In this document: piece after piece, positions 18,689 through 25,914 of the stretch
How positions within the stretch are numbered: the stretch's first letter is position 1
How the letters are laid out: every line of letters begins with the position of its first letter
From: Ilyomonas sp963790435
GTDB lineage: Bacteria; Bacteroidota; Bacteroidia; Chitinophagales; Chitinophagaceae
Direction of reading: 5' to 3'
Length of the DNA stretch: 64,000 nt
Assembly: GCA_963790435.1 (NCBI GenBank)
Contig: CAWBOI010000001.1
Span: 1,116,001 to 1,180,000, forward strand
Made by a program: the position numbers and the translations under genes
Notes under the pieces: generated by a model
What the model saw: the letters and a program-made list of their open reading frames with translations, nothing else
Database searches by the model: none
What the model was told of the DNA's origin: nothing

Positions 18689-19594
18689 ATGTGGACGACA
18701 AAAGATATTCCTAATCAAAAAGGGAAAACTGTGAATTGTAACCGGAGGGAACACAGGTATTGGCTTTGAAACAGCTTTGGCATTATTTCAGGCGGGCGCA
18801 AATGTAACTCTCGCTTGCAGGGACAAAGCCAAATCAGAGAAAGCCATTATCAAGATGAAAGCCTGGAAAGGAACGGGCTCCTAAGAACATTTTTGGTATT
18901 CTTGATCTGGCAAGTTTACATTCCGTCAAACAGTTTGCAAAAATATTTATTCAACAACACAAGTACCTGCATTTGTTAATCAATAATGCAGGAGTAGCCT
19001 CACCACCCTCTTTCAAAAACAAGCGAAGGATATGAGCTGCAATTTGGAGTCAATTTTTTAGGGCAATTTGCACTTACAGGACTTTTATATCCATTGCTTC
19101 TGGCAACGCAGGGTTCACGAATCATTACATTAAGTAGTAACGGCTACCAAAATGCAGTCATTGATTTTGATAATTTAAAATCAGAAAAAGAGTATAACCC
19201 TTTGCGTGAATACAGACAGAGCAAATTAGCGAACCTTATATTTTCAATTGAATTAGACCGAAGGCTTAAAGCTAAAAAACATCAGGTATTATCAATAGCC
19301 GCACAGCCCGGAGCCAATAATACCGAACTGACAAGACATTTAAGTGATGAAGAAATTGCCATTGGTAAGCAACGGCTTGGTGACTTTATGGAACCCTGGC
19401 AAGGTGCTTTATCCTCACTTTATGCAGCTGTATCAAACGAAGCAAAAGGAGGAAAAATGTATGAGCCAGACAGTGGTGGATTAAGAGGTTATCCGACTTT
19501 AGCTACTATACAAGAAAATGCGCTAGACGAAACGGTTGCTAAAAAACTTTGGAGTACAGCCCAGGCTGTAACAGGAGTAGTTTACCCAACATAA
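18689..19594 (+). pseudogene. Short-chain dehydrogenase/reductase, broken by several frameshifts
   Basis: An SDR of the retinol-dehydrogenase-like type can be rebuilt across three frames: MWTTKDIPNQKGKTV, then VTGGNTGIGFETALALFQAG, LLINNAGVASPP, the YRQSKLANLIF active-site motif and the C-terminal part read cleanly from 19094. Breaks lie near 18734 (an extra A in GTGAATTG), between 18860 and 18890, and near 19015 (two extra A in a run). All catalytic features remain intact once corrected, so either decay is recent or the bases are sequencing errors. The open segment 19094-19594 encodes 166 residues. No operon partner is evident. Confidence 0.8.
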
Positions 19595-19686
19595 TTCAAC
19601 AGCAAAAACAAAATATGTTTTCCTACCAATCAAACAACAATTAATTTATTATTACTTAAGTTACAGCTATTAAGATTTATCAAAAT

Positions 19687-21171
19687 TTACTTCACCTCTC
19701 CCATCCATCTTTTTAATACCGGAAACAACAAAGTACAACCAACTGCAACGGCTGCACTTAACAAAGCCAGCTTGCCAAAGATGGTGCTGTAATACGTGAT
19801 GGTTTGAGCAGGATTCACAATGCCCGAAGGCACCGTCATTAACGAACCGATTTTAGCTGCGAGATATTCTGCCAGCGCACCCGCCAAAGCGCCTATGCTC
19901 ATCAATGTTCCAACCAAATGTAGCGGCGATAAATTAAACGTTGCAGAAGGCATGGTAGGCCCAATGCAAACTTCACCAATTTCCATAAACACATAGCCCA
20001 ATGCCATGAATGCAATGGGCACCAAACCGCTTTGTTGATAATGGTTGCAAACAAGCCACAGAATAGTGAAATAAACACCCATCGCAACAATGCCAATGAT
20101 GAGTTTGGTAAACGTATGCACTTCTTTGTTGCGCTTTGCAAAATGCTTCCAGGCTGCCAATGCCAGTGGTGTAAGTATCACCAATAAAAATGAAGGAAAG
20201 AAGTTATTAAACGCCAATGCAGGTACGGCGAAACTGCCCAAGTGAACATCTACATTGCGAAGAATAAAAAGATTTAATGCGCCGGTGCTTTGCTCGTACA
20301 AAGCGAGCCAACAAGCATACATAACAAAAACAAACAACAGTGCAAACAGTTTGTATTTTACTTCGTTTGATGAGCGAACACCAATGTAAATCACATACAC
20401 AAAGGATAGCATGGTTAGTGGCAAAACCAACACATCCATAATGCCGGTATGCTGAAACAAAAACAGTGTGAGCAACACGGCCGCGACTGAAAGAAAGTAA
20501 ACGATAATTTCTAAGTTAAAAACAAACAACACTTTCTTTTGTAAACGTTCTTTGTCGGGCGGTGCACCAACAGAAGGCGGAATGCCATAACAAAAATTAA
20601 TTAACCCTAAGACCATAAAAATTCCGGCTAAACCAAACCCATAATGCCAGTTGATGTTTTGCCCTACATAACCACATACCAAACCGCCCAATGCCATGCC
20701 GGTATTGATAATCATGTAAAACAAAATAAAGCCATTGTCTTTATGTGTTTGATCTTTTTTAGAATAAAACATACCAATGATGGCGGCATCAGGCCCGCTA
20801 AAAAAACCGCTGCCCCATGCGATGAAAGACAAGCCTGCAAAGAAAAGATTTGAAAACGGCAGCGACATTAGCGCATGTCCGCATATCATTAAAACGCCAC
20901 CCCAAATCATTGACTTGCGAAAGCCTAATAATCTATCAGCAAGCACACCACCAAATATTTGCAAACCATACACCAGCGCCGCATATGTGCCCAGCACGGC
21001 ATAGCTGTACTTCTCCTGGAGATGCATTTGCGTTACCATAAAAGCAATGAGCAAGGCCTTTACGCCGTAATAAGAAAACCAAACCCACATGCTGGCAAAC
21101 GATACATAAAACAGTTGTTTGGGGTGGCGTTTGTTGATTGCGAAAATAATCGGCGGCGAAGCAACATCCAT
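19687..21171 (-). CDS. POT/PTR2-family transporter (proton-coupled peptide type)
   Basis: This 494-residue protein has about 14 hydrophobic segments. It contains the PTR2-like signature GFILFYMIINTGMALGGLVC and the MFS loop ADRLLGFRKSMIWGGVL, which places it in the POT branch. The first helix reads MWVWFSYYGVKALL where the family normally has ExxERFxxYG, so the acidic and arginine residues used in proton coupling are missing. It would import di- or tripeptides or another small solute, perhaps with altered coupling. It stands alone between a frameshifted SDR and a divergent esterase gene. Confidence 0.82.
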   Translation of the reverse strand: MDVASPPIIFAINKRHPKQLFYVSFASMWVWFSYYGVKALLIAFMVTQMHLQEKYSYAVLGTYAALVYGLQIFGGVLADRLLGFRKSMIWGGVLMICGHALMSLPFSNLFFAGLSFIAWGSGFFSGPDAAIIGMFYSKKDQTHKDNGFILFYMIINTGMALGGLVCGYVGQNINWHYGFGLAGIFMVLGLINFCYGIPPSVGAPPDKERLQKKVLFVFNLEIIVYFLSVAAVLLTLFLFQHTGIMDVLVLPLTMLSFVYVIYIGVRSSNEVKYKLFALLFVFVMYACWLALYEQSTGALNLFILRNVDVHLGSFAVPALAFNNFFPSFLLVILTPLALAAWKHFAKRNKEVHTFTKLIIGIVAMGVYFTILWLVCNHYQQSGLVPIAFMALGYVFMEIGEVCIGPTMPSATFNLSPLHLVGTLMSIGALAGALAEYLAAKIGSLMTVPSGIVNPAQTITYYSTIFGKLALLSAAVAVGCTLLFPVLKRWMGEVK

Positions 21172-21378
21172 AGCGGCAATTGATTAGCTTTCTGTTAGTA
21201 ACGATAAACTTACTAAGAAAGAATTGTACCGCAATTGGCAGAGTAAAAATTTGGGCAAAACCAAACTTTAGAACAAAGGGTTATCACAATTAGTAAAGAA
21301 CAGTATTTTCAACGAAGCGATCCAAAGCAGTAAAGAAGTGGCACATCGTTTTACTTTAATTTGTATTGTTGCCGCTGT

Positions 21379-22533
21379 ATGAAATATAAAATGGCTACTT
21401 TGTTTTTGTTCGTCTTTTTTGTTATGATGAAAACACAAGCGCAAAAGCAAAATCCTGTTTCGGTTACATTCAGGCTTACATCAAACACGTTGTCTGAAGA
21501 CAGTTCGGTTTTTATTACAGGCAGCCTTGAACCGTTGGGTGAATGGAATCCCGGCAAAGTAAAAATGAATTATGAAGGCAATCATGTCTGGAGTATTCGC
21601 ATCAATATAGATAAGCCCCATTCCGTTGAGTACAAATACACATTGGGAACCTGGGAACACGAAGGCGCAAAAGCAGACGGCACGCCACTTTCTAACTTGT
21701 CTGCCAATTTGCAACGCGATACAACCCTTAATGATACCATTGACAACTGGACAAAAAACACGCAAAACGGAACCACCGAACATCGCATTACCGGAACAGT
21801 ACAATATCATCCTGCAATGAAAGGCAAAGGCATTAAAGACCGTGATGTTGTTGTATGGTTGCCGCCTGATTATGATTCTTCGGGAAAGACGCGCTATCCT
21901 GTTTTATACCTGCAGGACGGTCAAAATGTTTTCGACCCTGCCACCAGTGCATTTGGCGTGGAATGGAATGTGGATGAAACCTGCGATAGCTTAATTAAAG
22001 CCGGTATGATTTCGCCTTTACTTGTAGTAGGAATTTACAACACAAAAGACCGTTCTTTTGAATATACGCCGGGCGCAAAAGGCGAAGCGTATATGAATTT
22101 TTTGGTGAAGGAACTCAAACCATTTATTGATTCTGCGTACGCAACCAACAAAGACAAAGCGCATACATTTGTTGGCGGCTCTTCGTTAGGCGGATTGATT
22201 TCGTTTATGCTCACATGGCAACACGCTGATGTATTTTCAAAAGCCTTATGTTTTTCACCTGCGTTTAAAATCAACAAGCTTGATTATGTAAAAAATGTAA
22301 CCTCGTATCGTGGCAAAAAGAAAGAAGTTTCTTTTTTCATTGCCAATGGTGGTGTTGGGTTGGATGCGCAGTTGCAACCCGGTGTAAACGCCATGCTATC
22401 GGCGTTACAAAAAAAGGGATACGAAGGAGGAAAAGAAGTGAAGTATGAAAATGATATAAAAGCAAACCATTCAGAAGCCTCATGGGCAAAGGTTTTTCCC
22501 CATGCGATTGTATGGTGTATCGATGGAAAATAA
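21379..22533 (+). CDS. Secreted esterase with N-terminal CBM20-type starch-binding domain
   Basis: From the ATG at 21379 the protein has 384 residues with a signal peptide (MATLFLFVFFVMMKTQAQ). Residues of about 25-125 resemble a CBM20/AMPK-like module (VFITGSLEPLGEWNPGKVKM, VEYKYTLGTWEHEGAKADG). The rest is an esterase D/Fes-like alpha/beta hydrolase: VLYLQDGQNVFDP, GIYNTKDRSFEYTPG, and the nucleophile elbow GGSSLGG (Ser269). A histidine near the C-terminus (KANHSEASWAKVFP) is the likely third triad member. The linker between the two domains contains KNTQNGTTE, encoded by a 27-bp repeat also found in the next gene. It probably deacylates a glucan or other polysaccharide outside the cell. Confidence 0.85.
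   Translation: MKYKMATLFLFVFFVMMKTQAQKQNPVSVTFRLTSNTLSEDSSVFITGSLEPLGEWNPGKVKMNYEGNHVWSIRINIDKPHSVEYKYTLGTWEHEGAKADGTPLSNLSANLQRDTTLNDTIDNWTKNTQNGTTEHRITGTVQYHPAMKGKGIKDRDVVVWLPPDYDSSGKTRYPVLYLQDGQNVFDPATSAFGVEWNVDETCDSLIKAGMISPLLVVGIYNTKDRSFEYTPGAKGEAYMNFLVKELKPFIDSAYATNKDKAHTFVGGSSLGGLISFMLTWQHADVFSKALCFSPAFKINKLDYVKNVTSYRGKKKEVSFFIANGGVGLDAQLQPGVNAMLSALQKKGYEGGKEVKYENDIKANHSEASWAKVFPHAIVWCIDGK
21754..21780 (+). repeat. 27-bp in-frame repeat (KNTQNGTTE), copy in the esterase
   Basis: These 27 bases match 23145-23171 at 26 of 27 positions and are read in the same codon phase in both genes. Here they lie in the linker between the CBM20-like and esterase domains. Confidence 0.85.
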
Positions 22534-22568
22534 AACAATTCTCTTTTTATACTGACACAATTTAGATG

Positions 22569-22589
22569 TTTGTTTTTGCCACTTTTTTA
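22569..22589. repeat. Recurrent TTTGTTTTTGCCRCTTTTTTA motif, reference copy
   Basis: This 21-base sequence differs by one base from 23619-23639. Related copies are at 15700-15720, 40596-40617, 53416-53436, 53521-53542 and 61497-61517, all outside genes or at their edges. Shorter versions occur in reverse orientation at many gene starts. Confidence 0.75.
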
Positions 22590-22620
22590 GGTAGTGTATC
22601 AGTTTGAAACAATGACAAAT

Positions 22621-22678
22621 AAAAACCTGTCAGGTTATACGTTTTCTTTCTAAAATCATAAGCAAACCTGGCAGGTTA
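22621..22678. repeat. Pair of AACCTGNCAGGTT palindromes
   Basis: AAACCTGTCAGGTTA near 22623 and AAACCTGGCAGGTTA near 22664 lie about 40 bases apart. Positions 22658-22678 are identical to 12912-12932. The pair lies between the esterase and TauE genes and has no coding capacity. Confidence 0.75.
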
Positions 22679-22781
22679 CAATGATTATTTTCAATCTGTA
22701 CCCTTACTTCTTTTTTAGATAACCATTTGTACAGAGCTACATTTGCATCATTGGGAATCCCTACTCATCACAAAACAATTC

Positions 22782-23603
22782 ATGGATAATTTTTTTGTAT
22801 TGCTCATTGTTGGTTTCGTAATCGGCACATTTGGAACCCTCATTGGAGCAGGCGGTGGCTTTTTACTGGTTCCTTTGTTAATCATCACGCATAACAATAT
22901 GCCGCCCAATGTTACCACCGCCATTTCCATTGCGGTGGTTGCCGTGAATGCTATTTCGGGTTCGATAGCGTATGCAAAAAGTGGAAGAATAGATTACAAA
23001 GCCGGCATTTTATTCAGCCTGTTTACCATTCCAGGGTCGGTTGCCGGTGTGTTTGTTGTGAACTATATTCCCCGTCATGTTTTTAATATCATCTTTGGCA
23101 TTCTGTTGCTGGTACTGGCTCTTTTTTTATTTATCAGAACCAGCAAAAACACGCAAAATGGAACCACCGAATCTAAAGGGACGAAAGGCTTTACACATCA
23201 TATTGTTACGGACAAGCAGGGCGAAATATTTTCGTATTCATACAACCAAACTATTGGCATTGTTATCAGCATCTTAGTAGGTTTTCTTTCGCCCTTATTA
23301 GGCATTGGCGGTGGCATCATTCATGTACCGGCAATGGTGCAGTGGCTTCAGTTTCCGGTGTATGTCGCAACAGCAACATCACATTTTATTTTGGCCATCA
23401 TGTCGTCGGTAAGTGTTGCCGTGCATTTTTTTCAAGGCACTTACAACAATCCGCATGTGCTGAAAATGTTAGCCGGCTTGTGCATTGGTGTGATACCGGG
23501 CGCACAGTTGGGCGCTTATATTTCGCATAAAATAAACACCGCATTAATTGTAAAAATATTAGCCGTTTGCCTGGCGTTGGTAGGCATCAGAATATTGCTG
23601 TAA
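22782..23603 (+). CDS. TauE/SafE-family anion exporter (sulfite exporter type)
   Basis: The ATG at 22782 gives 273 residues with two halves of hydrophobic helices. Each half carries the family glycine-rich motif: GTFGTLIGAGGGFLLVPLL in the first and GFLSPLLGIGGGIIHVPAM in the second. The family exports sulfite or other sulfur or carboxylate anions through the inner membrane. The hydrophilic loop between the halves contains KNTQNGTTESKGTKG, whose first nine residues are coded by a 27-bp repeat shared with the upstream esterase. The upstream intergenic region carries two palindromes. Confidence 0.88.
   Translation: MDNFFVLLIVGFVIGTFGTLIGAGGGFLLVPLLIITHNNMPPNVTTAISIAVVAVNAISGSIAYAKSGRIDYKAGILFSLFTIPGSVAGVFVVNYIPRHVFNIIFGILLLVLALFLFIRTSKNTQNGTTESKGTKGFTHHIVTDKQGEIFSYSYNQTIGIVISILVGFLSPLLGIGGGIIHVPAMVQWLQFPVYVATATSHFILAIMSSVSVAVHFFQGTYNNPHVLKMLAGLCIGVIPGAQLGAYISHKINTALIVKILAVCLALVGIRILL
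23145..23171 (+). repeat. 27-bp in-frame repeat (KNTQNGTTE), copy in TauE
   Basis: Same sequence as 21754-21780 with one silent difference (AAT for AAC). It lies in the cytoplasmic loop between the two halves of the transporter, a position likely to tolerate added residues. Confidence 0.85.
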
Positions 23604-23618
23604 AAACAAAAACGCATT

Positions 23619-23639
23619 TTTGTTTTTGCCGCTTTTTTA
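23619..23639. repeat. TTTGTTTTTGCCGCTTTTTTA motif copy
   Basis: It differs from 22569-22589 by one base and begins 16 bases after the TauE stop codon. An inverted AAAAACAAAAACG run just upstream (23602-23614) could pair with part of it, so a weak hairpin is possible. Confidence 0.7.
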
Positions 23640-23878
23640 TGTTCACTTCCTTCTTTGATTGTACGATTCGTTCTTTCTGTCCCTACAGGCTGTTTGCTAT
23701 TTTAACTGGCGATTGTATCGAAAAAATGTGAAAGGTATGGGACACTTCTTAAGTGCCCCATACTTTTCGTAAATTAATTGTAAATGCCAATCTATTTTAT
23801 TTCCTGTTGTCATTAAACCTTTTACAACTCACGCCATCCATTACAAAACATTTTCCATTACTAACAAAACAAAGATTT

Positions 23879-24550
23879 ATGAAAACAATGTTCTTCAGTT
23901 TATTAATTATCTTAACTACTGCTTATGCGGCTTCTGCTCAAAAAATAGTGGCAGTTCACCATCATGTAATTAAACAACATGACATTCGCCACGACCGGCA
24001 CGACATTCATCAGGACAAAAGAGACATTGCTGCCGACAAAAAAGACGTACAAAAAGACAAACAAGAAAGAACGAAAGATGTGACTGATGTGAAAACCGAC
24101 CGCAAGGATTTGCAAAAAGATAAGCAGGATGTTATGAATGACAACAAAGACATTCGTAACGATAAAACAGAACGCAATGGAGATGTTACCGACTTGAAGA
24201 AAGACAAACAGGACATTCAAAACGACCGTAAGGATATAGTTGCCGACAAAAAAGATGGCAGCACAACTGAATTAGCAAAAGACAAAGTGGATGTAAAAAC
24301 GGATATAGCAGATGCTAAAAAAGATAAAGCTGATGTAAAAAATGATAACAAAGATATTCGCACAGATGTGAAAGACCGCAACCACGATGTAGCTGATGTA
24401 AAGGGTGATAAGAAAGACATTCACAAAGACGTAAAAGATATGACTACCGATACAAAGGACATTCACAAAGACAAAAAAGATTTGAAGAACGATAGCAAAG
24501 ATTTGAAGAAAGACAAACAGGATTTGAAAAATGATAAAAGCAACGGCTAA
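23879..24550 (+). CDS. Secreted Lys/Asp heptad-repeat protein, function unknown
   Basis: The ATG at 23879 follows a long non-coding lead and gives a signal peptide (MKTMFFSLLIILTTAYAASA). The mature part of about 200 residues is almost entirely K, D, N, Q, T and V, arranged in seven-residue units of the form xKD(I/L/M/V)xxD, for example KKDIHKD, VKDMTTD, TKDIHKD, KKDLKND and SKDLKKD. Units fall in phase over the whole chain except for a break near GSTTELAKD. The pattern predicts a long solvent-exposed, highly charged helix or a disordered chain. It recalls LEA-like or single alpha-helix proteins, but no family is recognised. A strong terminator follows. Confidence 0.85.
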   Translation: MKTMFFSLLIILTTAYAASAQKIVAVHHHVIKQHDIRHDRHDIHQDKRDIAADKKDVQKDKQERTKDVTDVKTDRKDLQKDKQDVMNDNKDIRNDKTERNGDVTDLKKDKQDIQNDRKDIVADKKDGSTTELAKDKVDVKTDIADAKKDKADVKNDNKDIRTDVKDRNHDVADVKGDKKDIHKDVKDMTTDTKDIHKDKKDLKNDSKDLKKDKQDLKNDKSNG

Positions 24551-24573
24551 GTTCTAATATTATCCAATAAAAC

Positions 24574-24600
24574 AAAAAGCCCCTAACATCGGGGCTTTTT
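24574..24600. terminator. Bidirectional Rho-independent terminator
   Basis: AAAAAGCCCC (24574-24583) and GGGGCTTTTT (24591-24600) form a 10-bp stem with a seven-base loop and T-runs in both directions. It separates the heptad-repeat gene from the convergent papain-like gene. Confidence 0.9.
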
Positions 24601-24634
24601 GTTTTTGCACATATTTCTGAATAAAAACGATAGC

Positions 24635-25651
24635 TTATAAAGTCGCCCAATACACATTGCCTGTGGGAACAATTTTGCTGCTTTGAAATACTGAATAAGG
24701 CAGATACCAATAGCCTCCATTTCCCCAATTTGTACTCCATGAATTTTCCATTAAGAAAGCCTTTCTGCTGTTGTCGTATCCAATGATAACATTTGCGTGG
24801 CCACCCAGCATTTTAAGACCGCTTTTTAACCTGCCTGTAGAAGTTAAAGGACTGTAAGTATAATTGGTAGTGTTTAAACCCTCGAATATTGTATAGCTCG
24901 AATTGTCGTACACGTTAAAGCCCATCATTACAGGAATGTTGTTCAGAAGAAGTGCTTTAACTGTAGCTGTATCTCCCTGCCTAACCATTCCATAGTTTGA
25001 TGCACCGGGCCCGATTTCATAGCTCAACGCATTGTTGATAGCTGTTGAATTGGGTGCTGTTGTATAGGCAGTTGAAGAAGGCCCTGCTGTTCCGTTTGCA
25101 TTGGTCGGGTAAGCATAATCGGCTTCAATGCACTGTCCCCATCCTTGCAGCGCTTCCGGTATATCTACCATTTGAGCACCCGGATCGGAAGTGATGGAAT
25201 AACCTTCAACTTTTACACGCTCGATGTAGTACAAATACAGGGGGCTAAGTACAGAAGGCCATGATCCGGTTTTATAATAGCGAAGTATCTCATTGGCTTC
25301 AGAGCCGGTGAACGCTGTGCAGGAGCCAATTTGTTCCTGGTCTCTTACCGCCGGTGAGGCAAGTGTATAAACAGCCGGTTGCCCAGCAGCCGATGATGCA
25401 ACGCCTTTCTTTCTGAACATGTTGTTGATTTCAACAGCAGAATAAGAAGGCACTTTAGAGTAGCGGGCAGGATCGGGCGGCAACACGCCGTACACATGTA
25501 AGCCATTGGGATTGTTGGTGCTTTGACTTTGTTGATCCTGGTTTTGATTTGCGGCATTTTCAACGCCCAACTTGGTACAGCCGGAAAGCAGCAGTGCTGA
25601 AACAGATAAGGCAGACAGTACACGCGATACGGTTGCGAATGATTTTCTCAT
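24635..25651 (-). CDS. Papain-like (C1 family) cysteine peptidase lipoprotein
   Basis: The 338-residue protein starts with a lipoprotein signal (lipobox LLLSGC, Cys25) and a low-complexity Gln/Asn linker (ENAANQNQDQQSQS). The peptidase domain shows VRDQEQIGSCTAF with Cys111 and a nearby oxyanion glutamine, GGHANVIIGYD with His285, and MENSWSTNWGNGGYW with Asn303, so all C1 catalytic positions are present. It is probably anchored in the outer membrane or exposed at the surface. No inhibitor gene or T9SS domain is seen nearby. It is convergent with the heptad-repeat gene. Confidence 0.88.
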   Translation of the reverse strand: MRKSFATVSRVLSALSVSALLLSGCTKLGVENAANQNQDQQSQSTNNPNGLHVYGVLPPDPARYSKVPSYSAVEINNMFRKKGVASSAAGQPAVYTLASPAVRDQEQIGSCTAFTGSEANEILRYYKTGSWPSVLSPLYLYYIERVKVEGYSITSDPGAQMVDIPEALQGWGQCIEADYAYPTNANGTAGPSSTAYTTAPNSTAINNALSYEIGPGASNYGMVRQGDTATVKALLLNNIPVMMGFNVYDNSSYTIFEGLNTTNYTYSPLTSTGRLKSGLKMLGGHANVIIGYDNSRKAFLMENSWSTNWGNGGYWYLPYSVFQSSKIVPTGNVYWATL

Positions 25652-25914
25652 GTAATATAAGCTTTGTTAAAAAAATGATAACACAATAATAAGTCTTTCT
25701 AAAACAGAATTATCAATCTTATTGAAAATAAATTTGGCTACTTTGTAAGCATAGAAAAGTTATACGTTGCAGCATTTGCACCCATTCAAATAGCCGATAG
25801 TAAGTTGGTATTAGCTGGTAAAAATGCAAAAAGGATTGTAAGGCTTTTTGTGCAAAACAAAACAAGCTTTAATTTATTTTCTAAAATTTAAAAGAAAAGA
25901 AATCAAAGCCACTT

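Noticed and set aside
23912..24220. Antisense frame and repeat pattern in the heptad gene that might suggest a CRISPR array
   Set aside because: The periodicity is 21 bases (seven codons) with no spacers; it is a coding repeat, and the antisense frame is its mirror.
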